Origin: Robiginitalea sediminis | GTDB taxonomy: Bacteria; Bacteroidota; Bacteroidia; Flavobacteriales; Flavobacteriaceae | NCBI RefSeq assembly: GCF_002198115.1 | Contig: NZ_NGNR01000001.1 | Location: forward strand, 1,291,332 to 1,355,331 | Direction: 5' to 3' | DNA: 64,000 bases | Part shown: one piece after another, positions 25,905 through 35,350 of the stretch | How positions within the stretch are numbered: position 1 is the stretch's first letter | Layout: each line of letters starts with the position of its first letter | Position numbers and translations under genes: made by a program | Notes under the pieces: model-generated | Told to the model about the DNA's origin: nothing | What the model saw: the letters and a program-made list of their open reading frames with translations, nothing else | The model's database searches: none

Positions 25905-26357
25905 ATGCGAGCCGTTATCCAGCGCGTACGTGAAGCCTCCGTTGTGGTGGAGGGTCGGAAAGTCTCAGAGATCGGGCCGGGCTTGCTGGTCCTGTTGGGT
26001 GTGGAAACCCAGGACAATCCTTCCGACGCCGAATGGCTGGCCCACAAGATTGCCAACATGCGGATCTTCAACGACCCCGAAGGCGTCATGAACTGCTCCC
26101 TGCTCGAAACCAGGGGCGACCTGATCGCCGTGAGCCAGTTCACCTTGCTGGCATCAACCAAAAAAGGACACCGTCCTTCCTACATCCGCGCCGCCCGCCC
26201 GCCGGAGGCCGTACCCCTTTACGAGTACTTCAATGAGCAAATGGAGCATCTATTGGGAAAACCCATCGGTAAGGGGGTCTTTGGGGCCGATATGAAGGTC
26301 CACCTGGTAAACGACGGGCCGGTAACCATCACCATAGACAGCAGGAAGAAGGAATAG
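25905..26357 (+). CDS. dtd: D-aminoacyl-tRNA deacylase
   Basis: A 150-residue DTD. It removes D-amino acids (and glycine from tRNA-Ala) from mischarged tRNAs. Both signature motifs are present: SQFTLLAS around residue 78 and NDGPVTITID near the C-terminus. Normal family length. It is one base downstream of rsgA and so shares its transcript and translation link. Confidence 0.95.
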   Translation: MRAVIQRVREASVVVEGRKVSEIGPGLLVLLGVETQDNPSDAEWLAHKIANMRIFNDPEGVMNCSLLETRGDLIAVSQFTLLASTKKGHRPSYIRAARPPEAVPLYEYFNEQMEHLLGKPIGKGVFGADMKVHLVNDGPVTITIDSRKKE

Positions 26358-26436
26358 GCTTTTTTATCGAAAAGTATGCGGGAATTTGTAAGAAAAAGCA
26401 CAAATTTAAGTTGCATACCTAGCCAGATTTTACTTT

Positions 26437-28368
26437 ATGAACCGAATTCGCATCCTGCTGTTCGGAACGTTTTTTTCGTTTCTTACCCTTGCCCAGGCCC
26501 AGAATCTTGAATACCAGGCCTTAGTACTACCCGATACCCTTACCCGGCATGCCGATGCCATTGTGCGGCAGGAATCCATGGTAGTCCATATCCGGAACCC
26601 TTTCCGTATGGAGATCGAAATGGAACGCGCCGTAACCGTTTTAAACGGCAAGGGGGACGCCCATGCCTTGGCCATGGTTTCCTACAACAAAAGCCGGAAG
26701 GTGGGGTATATCAGTGCCGCGGCCTACGATGCCCTGGGGCGGGAGACTCAAAAATACAAACAGCGGGATTTCCGCGACCTGAGTGCCGTAGACGGGGGCA
26801 CCCTGTATTCGGATGCCCGGCGGTTGTATCTGGATTATACACCGGTTTCTTACCCGTATACCCTGGTGGTTCGTTATACGCTCGAGGATGCCAATACGGC
26901 ACCCCTTCCCAATTGGTATTTCCTGAGTGGCTACCGGGTAAGCACCCAGGAAAGCCGTTTTGAGCTTCGGTACGACTCCCCGGAACTTCGTCCCGATTTC
27001 CAGGAATCGCACCTGGAGGGCTATGCCATAGAGAAGGAATCCTTCCACAACGGGTTTCGGTATGTAGGGCGTAACCTGCCGGCGATCCGGGATGAGAGCC
27101 TCAGCCCTCCCTTTACCGAAGTGGCACCCAGTGTAATGTTGCGTCCGCGCCGTTTCGGATACGAGGGGATCGATGGGGAGGTAGACACCTGGCAGGATAT
27201 CGGGAAGTGGATGCACCAGCATATGCTCGATGGCCGGGATGCCCTTCCCGAAGCCACCAAACAAAAGGTCCGGACCTTAGTACAGGACACCCGGGATACC
27301 CTGGAACGCGCGCGGCGGGTGTACCGGTTTGTCCAGGAAAATACCCGGTATATCAGTGTACAGGTGGGGATAGGGGGCATCCGCCCCATAAGCGCCATAG
27401 AAGTGGACCGCGTAAAATACGGCGATTGTAAGGGGCTTTCCAATTATACCAAGGCCCTGCTGGATGCGGTAGGGGTAACGGCCTATTACGTCCACGTGGA
27501 AGCGGGGCAGGTCAAGTCCGACTTTAAGCCCGATTTTGCGGATCTCGCCCAGGGCAACCATGTAATCCTGGCGATTCCCTACCAAGGGCAGCTGCACTGG
27601 ATAGACTGTACCTCTCAGACCATCCCCTTCGGATTCCTGGGGGATTTCACCGATGACCGCCTGGTGCATGTCATCGACCCGGAGGGCGGGTATCTGGTTC
27701 GCACCCCCCAGTACAAGGACGAGGCAAACGGACAGGTTACCGAAGCCCGGGTTCGCCTGGATGCTGAGGGTACTCTTGCCGGAAGCGTGGAGGTACGGAC
27801 CTCGGGTATCCAGTACGACAGCCACTATGCCATCCAGGACCTCAAACCCGACGATCAGGTGGCCATCTACAGACGGCGCTGGGGGTACCTGGAGAACCTC
27901 CAGCTGGAAGACCTCAGGTTCAAGAACGACACGGATTCGGTACGCTTCACCGAAACCCTGACCCTCAAAGCAACCAATTACTGGAAGAAGGCCGGGAATA
28001 GGATCCTGCTGACTGCAAATGCCTTTAATCGTCTGCGGTATGTGCCGGACCGGTACCGGGACCGTACCCTGCCGTTTCAGGTCCTCCGCGGGTACCAGGA
28101 CCGGGAGCATTACCAAATTGAGCTGCCCGAAGGATACAAACCGGAGGCCATTCCGGGTCCGGTGGCCATCGAAAGCCCGTTCGGATCGTATCGGATGGAG
28201 GTGCAATACCTCCCGGAAGAACACATTCTGGAGTACAAGCGGGAGGCCCTGGTCCGGGAAGGCCGTTATGACGCCGAGCAGTATGAAGCATACAGGGACT
28301 TTCACCGGCAGGTGGCCCGGGCCGAGTCGGCCCAGGCAGTCCTGATACAAACCCAAGAATCCAAATAA
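26437..28368 (+). CDS. DUF3857/transglutaminase-like secreted protein (intact triad)
   Basis: A 643-residue exported protein (signal peptide ending AQAQ). The N-terminal half is a DUF3857 domain. The middle is a transglutaminase-like papain-fold core with a complete candidate triad: C331 in GDCKGL, H375 in GNHVIL, D390 in WIDCTS. The C-terminal part is beta-rich (DUF2569-like arrangements occur in relatives, not verified). Such proteins are common in Bacteroidota and poorly characterised. It lies eight bases before a paralogue of similar size that has lost the triad, suggesting they act together in the periplasm. Confidence 0.8.
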   Translation: MNRIRILLFGTFFSFLTLAQAQNLEYQALVLPDTLTRHADAIVRQESMVVHIRNPFRMEIEMERAVTVLNGKGDAHALAMVSYNKSRKVGYISAAAYDALGRETQKYKQRDFRDLSAVDGGTLYSDARRLYLDYTPVSYPYTLVVRYTLEDANTAPLPNWYFLSGYRVSTQESRFELRYDSPELRPDFQESHLEGYAIEKESFHNGFRYVGRNLPAIRDESLSPPFTEVAPSVMLRPRRFGYEGIDGEVDTWQDIGKWMHQHMLDGRDALPEATKQKVRTLVQDTRDTLERARRVYRFVQENTRYISVQVGIGGIRPISAIEVDRVKYGDCKGLSNYTKALLDAVGVTAYYVHVEAGQVKSDFKPDFADLAQGNHVILAIPYQGQLHWIDCTSQTIPFGFLGDFTDDRLVHVIDPEGGYLVRTPQYKDEANGQVTEARVRLDAEGTLAGSVEVRTSGIQYDSHYAIQDLKPDDQVAIYRRRWGYLENLQLEDLRFKNDTDSVRFTETLTLKATNYWKKAGNRILLTANAFNRLRYVPDRYRDRTLPFQVLRGYQDREHYQIELPEGYKPEAIPGPVAIESPFGSYRMEVQYLPEEHILEYKREALVREGRYDAEQYEAYRDFHRQVARAESAQAVLIQTQESK

Positions 28369-28376
28369 CCCTAACC

Positions 28377-30416
28377 ATGAGAAACCTTTTGATTGTACTG
28401 ACCCTGTTGGCAGCAACAGCCATGCAGGCCCAGGATGTGAAATTCGGGAAAGTGGACGATGCCTTGGTCGCCCTCAAGGCCCACCCCGCCGATTCGTCCG
28501 TGGTGGCCTCGGTGGTGCACCGCAGTGTATATGTGTATTATAAATACGTGGAAGGGGATGGCTTCCACCAGTACCGGGATGTGCACGAGCGCATCAAGAT
28601 CTACACCAAGGACGGGTACGACTACGCCACCGTAAGCGAAAGCCTGTACCACAATGGAGGCGACCGGGAAGGAATCAGTTCCGTTAAAGGAATCACCTAC
28701 AATATGGTAGGGGGTAAGGTGGAAGAGGACAAACTCAAAAAGAGCGACCAGTTCGACGAGAAGGTCAACGCCTATTACGACCGCCTGAAATTCACCATGC
28801 CCAATGTGCGGGAAGGGAGTGTTATCGAGTACGAGTATACGGTCCATTCCCCCTTTGCCTACAGCATCGACGAGATTCCCATGCAGTACGATATCCCTAT
28901 CGAACACCAGCGGGTACGGGTAGAAATCCCCGAGTTTATCGTCTTCAAGCCCCGGTATAAGGGCTACCTGATGCTCCAGCCGGAATTCGGCAAGCGGAGT
29001 GGTAAGATCAATCTGGTCTATAATACCAACGACTACCAGTACGAAGCCGGGAACTTCCGCACCGCAGCGGTAGACTACGAAATCAATACCATTACCTACG
29101 ACATGAAGGATGTCCCCGCCCTGGAGCAGGAGCCTTATGTGAACGATATGGATAACTACCGATCTGCGGTAAATTACGAATTGCTTTACGTACAGTATCC
29201 GGACAGCCCCAGGGAGAACTTCAGCACCTCCTGGGACCAGGTGGTGGAACGCATCTACCAGAACGACAATTTCGGGTACCAGCTCAACCGGACCAATTAT
29301 TTCAAGAAATCCCTGGAATCCCTGCTGAGCCCGGAAATGGGCCCGATCGATAAGCTGGCCGCTGTTTTCTTCCATGTTCAACAGCGGATGAACTGGAACG
29401 GGCTTTACGGCTATATCACCGACCAGGGGGTGCGGAAGGCCTACGACCAGCAGACGGGCAATGTGGGGGATATTAACCTCATGCTTGTGGCCATGCTCCG
29501 CGAGGCCGGCCTGGATGCGCGCCCGGTACTGATCAGTACGCGGGACCACGGAATCCCGTCCATGCCTACCCAGGAAGGCTTTAACTATGTGATTGCCCAG
29601 GTGGTCCTGGACCAGGGGTATGTTCTGATGGATGCCACCAGCAAATACACCAAGCCCAACCTGTTGCCCGTTCGGGCCCTGAACTGGTTTGGCCGGTCCA
29701 TTTCAGAAGATGGATCTTCCAGCAGCCTTTCGGTGTTTCCCTCGGCACCTTCCAAGGAACTGCACTTTGTCCAGATGGACATGCAACCCGATGGGAGCAT
29801 TAGCGGAAAAATGCGCAGCCAGTATACCGATTACCGGGCCTATACCTACCGCAACCGCTATGGTACCCTTTCCGAGGAGGAGTATCTGGAGGACTACGAA
29901 AACCGGCGGAAAGGGATGGAAGTCGGGACCCTGGAACGCAAGAACCTCGGAGCCATCGGGAAACCGGTCATGGAAGTCCTGGATTTCACCCTGGAAGACG
30001 GCATAGGGGTGGTGGCAGACAATATCTACCTGAACCCCCTTATGTTCTTTACCATGGCCGAAAACCCGTTTAAACGGGAGGCCCGGGAATACCCTGTGGA
30101 TTTTGCATACCCCTGGCAGGAAAAGATGAACATCAGCATTAACCTTCCCGAGGGCTACCAGGTATCATCCCTCCCGGAATCGGTGGCCATGGGCCTGCCC
30201 GAAGATATCGGGAGCTTCAGTTACCATGTGGGCCAGCAGGGCAACACCCTCCAGCTGGTGGTGGAACTCAACATCAACAAGGCGGTGGTGCCGTCCACGT
30301 ATTACCAGAGCCTGCGGGAATTGTATAAAAATGTTGTGCAGAAAGAATCGGAACAAGTAGTTTTGACAAAAATCGGTTCCGATGGAGATCAAAAACGCAC
30401 AACAGGCGGTAGATAA
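28377..30416 (+). CDS. DUF3857/transglutaminase-like secreted protein (degenerate active site)
   Basis: A 679-residue paralogue of the previous gene, with a signal peptide (ending AMQAQ), DUF3857 domain and transglutaminase-like core. The catalytic cysteine position is occupied by I366 (GNVGDINLM, versus GDCKGL in its neighbour) and the histidine position reads GFNYVIAQ. The final acid is retained in LMDATSKY. It therefore probably binds rather than cuts or crosslinks. The reading frame is intact over its whole length, so it is not a decaying pseudogene. Its last 35 bases overlap mazG. Confidence 0.8.
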   Translation: MRNLLIVLTLLAATAMQAQDVKFGKVDDALVALKAHPADSSVVASVVHRSVYVYYKYVEGDGFHQYRDVHERIKIYTKDGYDYATVSESLYHNGGDREGISSVKGITYNMVGGKVEEDKLKKSDQFDEKVNAYYDRLKFTMPNVREGSVIEYEYTVHSPFAYSIDEIPMQYDIPIEHQRVRVEIPEFIVFKPRYKGYLMLQPEFGKRSGKINLVYNTNDYQYEAGNFRTAAVDYEINTITYDMKDVPALEQEPYVNDMDNYRSAVNYELLYVQYPDSPRENFSTSWDQVVERIYQNDNFGYQLNRTNYFKKSLESLLSPEMGPIDKLAAVFFHVQQRMNWNGLYGYITDQGVRKAYDQQTGNVGDINLMLVAMLREAGLDARPVLISTRDHGIPSMPTQEGFNYVIAQVVLDQGYVLMDATSKYTKPNLLPVRALNWFGRSISEDGSSSSLSVFPSAPSKELHFVQMDMQPDGSISGKMRSQYTDYRAYTYRNRYGTLSEEEYLEDYENRRKGMEVGTLERKNLGAIGKPVMEVLDFTLEDGIGVVADNIYLNPLMFFTMAENPFKREAREYPVDFAYPWQEKMNISINLPEGYQVSSLPESVAMGLPEDIGSFSYHVGQQGNTLQLVVELNINKAVVPSTYYQSLRELYKNVVQKESEQVVLTKIGSDGDQKRTTGGR

Positions 30417-30708
30417 CTGGATAAAGGCACACGGGGTTCGGTATTTCAACGAACTGACCAATATGGCCCAGCTCACCGAGGAGGTGGGGGAGGTAGCCCG
30501 TATTATTGCGCGCCGGTACGGGGAGCAGAGTGAGAAGCCCTCGGACCGGGACAAGGACCTGGGTGAGGAACTGGCCGATGTGGTCTTTGTGGTGCTTTGT
30601 TTGGCCAACCAGACCGGGATTGACCTGCAGACGGCCTTCGACCGGAAGCTCGAGCAGAAAACCCGTCGGGACCACGATCGCCACCAGGGCAACGAAAAGC
30701 TCAAATAG
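30382..30708 (+). CDS. MazG-family nucleotide pyrophosphohydrolase
   Basis: A 108-residue single-domain MazG-like NTP pyrophosphohydrolase. The metal-binding acidic residues are visible in LTEEVGEVARII (E-E-x-x-E) and GEELADVVFVV (E-x-x-D). Members hydrolyse non-canonical nucleoside triphosphates to monophosphates. It overlaps the preceding gene by 35 bases in another frame; the conserved N-terminus beginning MEIKNAQQAVDNW supports this start. Confidence 0.88.
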   Translation: MEIKNAQQAVDNWIKAHGVRYFNELTNMAQLTEEVGEVARIIARRYGEQSEKPSDRDKDLGEELADVVFVVLCLANQTGIDLQTAFDRKLEQKTRRDHDRHQGNEKLK

Positions 30709-30710
30709 GC

Positions 30711-30718
30711 TATCTTTG
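30711..30718 (+). promoter_or_regulatory. Bacteroidota -7 element before aroA
   Basis: TATCTTTG matches TAnnTTTG exactly, three bases after the mazG stop. A start site about seven bases on (near 30725) would favour the aroA TTG at 30748 over that at 30724. Confidence 0.4.
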
Positions 30719-30747
30719 GCCCTTTGCCAACTATAAATCCAGGACCA

Positions 30748-31977
30748 TTGGACATAGTGCTATCCGGCCCCCGGCCTGCCCATTTCGACCACGAGGTTAA
30801 CATTACCGGCTCCAAGAGCGAATCTAACCGGTTACTGCTCCTGCAAGCCCTGTTTCCCGGCCTGACCATCGAAAACCTTTCCAATTCGGACGATGCGGAG
30901 GTGATGCAAAAGGGATTGCAATCCCAGGGCGATTTGGTGGATATCCACCACGCGGGGACTGCCATGCGTTTTCTGACCGCCTATTTTGCCAGCCGACCGG
31001 GACGGGAAGTGACCCTAACAGGGTCTGCCCGGATGAAGCAAAGGCCCATACGGGTGCTGGTGGACGCCTTACAGGAGCTGGGCGCGAAGATCGTTTACCT
31101 GGAGGACGACGGGTGCCCGCCCCTGCGGATAACCGGTGCCCGATTTGAAAAAAGGCAGGTAAGCCTGCCCGCCGATGTCAGCAGCCAGTACATTTCGGCC
31201 CTGCTGCTCATTGCGCCTTCCCTTCCCAATGGGTTGGAGCTGACCCTGAAGGGGACCATTACCTCGGTGCCCTATATCCGGATGACTTTAAGTTTGCTGA
31301 CCCGGCTGGGCATCCCCAACCATTTTGAAGGGAATACCATTGTGGTAGACCCCGTGGATAGCCTTCCAGCACAGGACTGCGTGGTGGAATCCGATTGGAG
31401 TTCCGCCTCGTATTTCTTCAGCCTTGTAGCCCTTTCCGGCGAAGGCAGCCGGGTGCGGCTTGGCTCCTACCGCAGCGATTCCCTCCAGGGAGACAGTGTA
31501 CTCCCTGAAATCTTTGGCCGTCTGGGGGTGGCTACCCGCTTTCAGGGGAACCGCATGGAATTGTTGCGCACCGGCGACCCTTCTGTCCAGTCGTTGGAGC
31601 TGGACTTAATAGAGGTACCGGACCTGGCACAAACCCTTGCCGTATGTTGTTTCGGCCTGGGGCTGGGGTGCGACCTTGCCGGGCTGCACACCTTGAAAAT
31701 CAAAGAGACCGACCGGCTGGTGGCCCTGGAGAACGAGCTCACCAAACTAGGGGCGGAAATCCGTGTTACCCAGGATTCCCTGCATCTGGAACCCAGCCGC
31801 AGGATTGTTCCCATGCAGCGTATTGCCACGTATAACGACCACCGCATGGCCATGGCCTTTGCCCCCCTGGCCCTGAAGACTGACCTGATCATTGAGGATG
31901 CCGGGGTAGTCTCCAAATCCTACCCTGATTTCTGGAAGGACCTGGCACAGCTGGGTTTTCACAGTAAGGCGTTATAA
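30748..31977 (+). CDS. aroA: 3-phosphoshikimate 1-carboxyvinyltransferase (EPSP synthase)
   Basis: A 409-residue EPSP synthase joining shikimate-3-phosphate and PEP in the chorismate pathway. Recognisable stretches are NITGSKSESNRLLLLQA (substrate loop with the conserved Lys), HAGTAMRFLTAYFA, the QRPIRVLVDAL region, SSQYISALLL, and IKETDRLVALENELTKLGAEI near the end. No ATG lies near the N-terminus. TTG at 30748 is preferred because of the -7 element just upstream; TTG at 30724 would add eight residues. It lies apart from the aromatic operon at 19.6-23.6 kb, and supplies it with chorismate. Confidence 0.92.
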   Translation: MDIVLSGPRPAHFDHEVNITGSKSESNRLLLLQALFPGLTIENLSNSDDAEVMQKGLQSQGDLVDIHHAGTAMRFLTAYFASRPGREVTLTGSARMKQRPIRVLVDALQELGAKIVYLEDDGCPPLRITGARFEKRQVSLPADVSSQYISALLLIAPSLPNGLELTLKGTITSVPYIRMTLSLLTRLGIPNHFEGNTIVVDPVDSLPAQDCVVESDWSSASYFFSLVALSGEGSRVRLGSYRSDSLQGDSVLPEIFGRLGVATRFQGNRMELLRTGDPSVQSLELDLIEVPDLAQTLAVCCFGLGLGCDLAGLHTLKIKETDRLVALENELTKLGAEIRVTQDSLHLEPSRRIVPMQRIATYNDHRMAMAFAPLALKTDLIIEDAGVVSKSYPDFWKDLAQLGFHSKAL

Positions 31978-32074
31978 CCGGATCTCAAACGGTAAAATGG
32001 GGTGCTTCCCTGGAGCCTGATTGGGGGTTTCAGGGGAGGGGTGTATATTGAGTTCGGGTGGGTGGGGGAAGTGT

Positions 32075-32431
32075 TTATCCCGATTGCTCCGGGTCTTCCG
32101 ACCATACAGCCAGTTCATTACCGCCCGGGTCCCGGAAGTGAAACCGCCGGCCCCCGGGAAAGGAAAATATTCCCTGTGTAATCTTACCCCCGAGGGCTTT
32201 TACCTGAGCCAGAATTTCCTCCAGGTCCTGATGGTAAAGGACTATCAGTACGCCGTCCTGCACAGGGCCCTCCGTTTTGCGGAAACCACCGGTAACCCCG
32301 CTGTTTTCGAAGGATACATACTCCGGACCGTAGTCTGTAAAAGACCACCCGAAACACTGGCTGTAAAAAGCCTTTACGGCCGGGATATCCAGGGTCGGGA
32401 ATTCGATATAGTCAATGTGGTTGTTCTTCAT
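32075..32431 (-). CDS. VOC (glyoxalase-like) superfamily protein
   Basis: A 118-residue single vicinal-oxygen-chelate domain with the usual paired beta-alpha-beta-beta-beta modules: IEFPTLDIPAVKAFYSQCFGWSF, then a C-terminal GRRFHFRDPGGNELAVWS. Relatives include glyoxalases, fosfomycin-resistance proteins and many uncharacterised stand-alone domains. A specific substrate cannot be assigned. An equally long open frame on the plus strand here is a shadow. Confidence 0.85.
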   Translation of the reverse strand: MKNNHIDYIEFPTLDIPAVKAFYSQCFGWSFTDYGPEYVSFENSGVTGGFRKTEGPVQDGVLIVLYHQDLEEILAQVKALGGKITQGIFSFPGGRRFHFRDPGGNELAVWSEDPEQSG

Positions 32432-32440
32432 GGTGTTTGG

Positions 32441-32872
32441 TTATTCCGGATTCGGGATCTTTCGAAACCCCATCAGAAGGATTTCCCCATGGAGCAATTG
32501 CAATTTCCCATCCGCAGTGAGTTCCCAAAGGTCTGCCTGCTGCAACATTTCACGGAAAAGACCTTCTCCTTCCCCGCAATACATCAGGGTGGACGGCCCC
32601 GGCGTTCCAAAGGAAAGGGAAGCCCCTGATACCTCTATAGGGGCAGCATATCCGTTGCACCCGCTGTTGCCCATTGCCTTTTTGGAATCTGCCTCAAAAA
32701 TCAGGTAGGGTTTGCGATCCGGGAATAGGGCATCGGGCTCTGGCCCACTGCTGCCAAGGTATGCGAGTTCCCAGGCCTGGTTATACGGGAATAGGTCCTG
32801 CTGGATTTTAGACCCTCCGCACGCGGCGATCAGAAGGCCAGCCAGAACACCGAGAATTCGTAGGCTTTTCAT
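32441..32872 (-). CDS. META-domain (HslJ-like) lipoprotein
   Basis: A 143-residue lipoprotein: signal peptide with lipobox IAAC (Cys18), then a META/HslJ-type domain. The family signature is visible as NQAWELAYLGSSG, YLIFEADSKKAMGNSGCNGYAAPIEV (conserved GxxGCNxY) and LFREMLQQADLWELTADGKLQL. Such domains occur in heat-inducible and outer-membrane lipoproteins of unknown function. It is ten bases upstream of the VOC gene and probably cotranscribed. Confidence 0.8.
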   Translation of the reverse strand: MKSLRILGVLAGLLIAACGGSKIQQDLFPYNQAWELAYLGSSGPEPDALFPDRKPYLIFEADSKKAMGNSGCNGYAAPIEVSGASLSFGTPGPSTLMYCGEGEGLFREMLQQADLWELTADGKLQLLHGEILLMGFRKIPNPE

Positions 32873-33071
32873 AGTTACTAAACCAGGGTTTTATACTTAA
32901 AGGTACTGAATTCCAAGACAGGAATAGAGGTTAAACAAAAGAAGAGGTGCTTGCTAATAATAGCGAAATGAAGTTGCGGGGAGACGGGGGCTTATGGGAA
33001 ATCCAGTGAGGTTTTTACAGTGTTACAGACTGCAATATCCTATCGGTTTGGGGAGATATCCCGGCATTTAC

Positions 33072-33103
33072 TTGACTTCCCTTGCCTGGGGGTCGTATAT
33101 TTG
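33072..33103 (+). promoter_or_regulatory. Bacteroidota promoter for queA
   Basis: TTG (33072-33074) and the exact -7 element TATATTTG (33096-33103) are 21 bases apart, matching the -33/-7 consensus of the phylum. The queA ATG lies 32 bases downstream. Confidence 0.7.
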
Positions 33104-33135
33104 CACCCGCAAAAATCGATAACGTACCCAAACGC

Positions 33136-34185
33136 ATGAAGCTATCACATTTCAATTTTGAATTGCCCAAGGAACTCCTTGCCGAATACCCTTCCGAGAA
33201 CCGGGATGAGTCCAAACTGATGGTTATCCACAGGGATAGCGGCAAAATTGAGCACAAACTCTTTAAGGACCTGATCGATTATTTTGACGAGGGCGATGTG
33301 ATGGTGCTGAACAATACCAAGGTCTTCCCGGCCCGCCTTTACGGGAATAAGGAAAAAACCGGGGCCCGGATTGAGGTGTTCCTCCTTCGGGAACTCAATG
33401 AGGAGCAGCGCCTCTGGGATGTGCTGGTAGACCCTGCACGGAAAATCCGTATTGGCAACAAACTCTATTTTGGAGACGATGAAACACTCGTGGCTGAAGT
33501 CATCGACAATACCACCTCCCGCGGGCGTACCTTGCGTTTCCTCTACGACGGGTCCTACACGGATTTCCGCCGCAAGCTCAGGGAGCTGGGGCAGACCCCC
33601 TTGCCGAAATACATCAAGCGCGACCCGGAACCGGAAGACGAGAGCCGCTACCAGACTATTTATGCCAAGCACGAAGGTGCTGTGGCAGCCCCAACAGCCG
33701 GGCTGCACTTCTCCAAGCACCTGTTGAAGCGGTTGGAGATTAAAGGCATCGATTTTGCAGAACTGACTCTCCACGTGGGCCTGGGAACCTTCAGCCCGGT
33801 TGAGGTGGAGGACCTCTCCAAGCACAAGATGGACTCCGAGGAGCTCATTATTGACGAGAAGGCCACGGAAATCGTGAACAATGCCAAACGGGGCAAACGC
33901 AAGGTTTGTGCCGTGGGAACCACGGTAATGCGTGGGCTGGAGAGCGCTGTATCTTCCGAACAAATGCTCAACACCTACCAGGGGTGGACCAACAAGTTTA
34001 TATTCCCCCCTTATGATTTCAGCATAGCCAACTGCATGATCACCAACTTCCATCTGCCCAAGTCCACACTGCTGATGATGATATCGGCCTTTATGGGACA
34101 TGACCTGATGAAGCGTGCCTATAAGGAGGCTATCCTGGAGCAGTACCGTTTTTATTCCTACGGGGATGCCATGCTGATCCTCTAA
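33136..34185 (+). CDS. queA: tRNA preQ1(34) S-adenosylmethionine ribosyltransferase-isomerase
   Basis: A 349-residue QueA. It transfers and isomerises the ribosyl moiety of SAM onto preQ1 at tRNA wobble position 34, giving epoxyqueuosine. The typical start is [19 protein letters not shown], followed by [24 protein letters not shown] and LHVGLGTF. The ATG at 33136 is chosen because it begins at the conserved N-terminus and follows the promoter; longer in-frame starts overlap the -7 element. The tRNA/rRNA methylase gene rlmN follows 21 bases on. Confidence 0.95.
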   Translation: MKLSHFNFELPKELLAEYPSENRDESKLMVIHRDSGKIEHKLFKDLIDYFDEGDVMVLNNTKVFPARLYGNKEKTGARIEVFLLRELNEEQRLWDVLVDPARKIRIGNKLYFGDDETLVAEVIDNTTSRGRTLRFLYDGSYTDFRRKLRELGQTPLPKYIKRDPEPEDESRYQTIYAKHEGAVAAPTAGLHFSKHLLKRLEIKGIDFAELTLHVGLGTFSPVEVEDLSKHKMDSEELIIDEKATEIVNNAKRGKRKVCAVGTTVMRGLESAVSSEQMLNTYQGWTNKFIFPPYDFSIANCMITNFHLPKSTLLMMISAFMGHDLMKRAYKEAILEQYRFYSYGDAMLIL

Positions 34186-34206
34186 GGGTTCAAGCCCGAA
34201 TTGCGT

Positions 34207-35256
34207 ATGAACGCGGAAGCCAAAACCGATATAAGAGCCCTGAGCCTGGATGCGCTCCGGGCTTTCTTTATGGAACAGGGGGAGCAGCCCTTCCGCGGCA
34301 ACCAGGTATACGAGTGGCTTTGGAAAAAAGGGGCGCACCGCTTCGAGGATATGACCAACCTCTCCAAACCCCTCAGGGAAGCCCTGGAGGAGCGCTTCAC
34401 CATAAACCATATCGCGGTGGACCAGATGCAGCGCAGTGCGGATGGAACCATAAAAAATGCGGTAAAGCTCCACGACGGCCTGGTGGTGGAATCTGTCCTG
34501 ATTCCCACGGATTCCAGGACCACAGCCTGTGTTTCGAGCCAGGTGGGCTGTAGTCTGGATTGCCGGTTTTGTGCCACGGCCCGCCTCAAACGCATGCGCA
34601 ACCTGAACCCGGACGAAATCTACGACCAGGTGGTAGCCATAGACCGCCAAAGCCGGCTGTATTTTGACCGCCCGCTGAGTAACATCGTCTTTATGGGGAT
34701 GGGGGAACCGCTAATGAACTACCCCAACGTGATGAAGGCCATAGAAAAGATCACCTCGGAAGACGGCCTGGGTATGTCGCCCAAACGCATCACTGTATCT
34801 ACTTCCGGGGTGCCCAAGCTGATCCGTAAAATGGCAGACGAGCAGCCCCGCTTTAACCTGGCGGTCTCCCTGCATTCGGCCATTGAGGAAACCCGTACCC
34901 GAATCATGCCCTTCAATGAGAAGATGCCCCTTTCCGAATTGCGGGAAGCGGTGGTGTACTGGTATGGGAAAACCCGAAGCCGCATCACTTACGAATATGT
35001 GGTCTGGGAAGGGGTAAACGATAAGGCAGTTGATATCCGGGCACTGCTGGATTTCTGCAAGGCCGCCCCCTGCAAGGTAAACCTGATCGAGTACAACCCC
35101 ATAGACGACGGGGAATTCCGGCAGGCCTCACCCGAGGCCATAGACCGCTATGTGCAGGCCCTGGAAGGTGCGGGGGTAACTGTCACGGTCAGGCGCTCCC
35201 GCGGGAAGGATATCGATGCCGCCTGCGGGCAACTCGCCAACAAATCGCAGGAATAG
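34207..35256 (+). CDS. rlmN: 23S rRNA/tRNA (adenine-C2) methyltransferase RlmN
   Basis: A 349-residue radical-SAM enzyme that methylates A2503 of 23S rRNA and A37 of some tRNAs. The [4Fe-4S] cysteines are C115-x3-C119-x2-C122 in GCSLDCRFC. The GMGEPLMNY motif and the C-terminal catalytic cysteine (DIDAACGQL, near residue 341) are present. ATG at 34207 or an in-frame TTG six bases earlier could start it. It forms an RNA-modification pair with queA. Confidence 0.95.
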   Translation: MNAEAKTDIRALSLDALRAFFMEQGEQPFRGNQVYEWLWKKGAHRFEDMTNLSKPLREALEERFTINHIAVDQMQRSADGTIKNAVKLHDGLVVESVLIPTDSRTTACVSSQVGCSLDCRFCATARLKRMRNLNPDEIYDQVVAIDRQSRLYFDRPLSNIVFMGMGEPLMNYPNVMKAIEKITSEDGLGMSPKRITVSTSGVPKLIRKMADEQPRFNLAVSLHSAIEETRTRIMPFNEKMPLSELREAVVYWYGKTRSRITYEYVVWEGVNDKAVDIRALLDFCKAAPCKVNLIEYNPIDDGEFRQASPEAIDRYVQALEGAGVTVTVRRSRGKDIDAACGQLANKSQE

Positions 35257-35350
35257 TACGAGGGTTGCCCCCGGCATTTCCTCTGAGGTCTTTCCGGCCT
35301 TTTTCCCTACTTTTACGACAGCTAAACAGCCAGACCCAAAACACCCCTCC

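Noticed and set aside
32021-32629. Plus-strand reading frame of 202 codons
   Set aside because: It is antisense to the VOC and META-domain genes, which have clear family signatures and a proper signal peptide.
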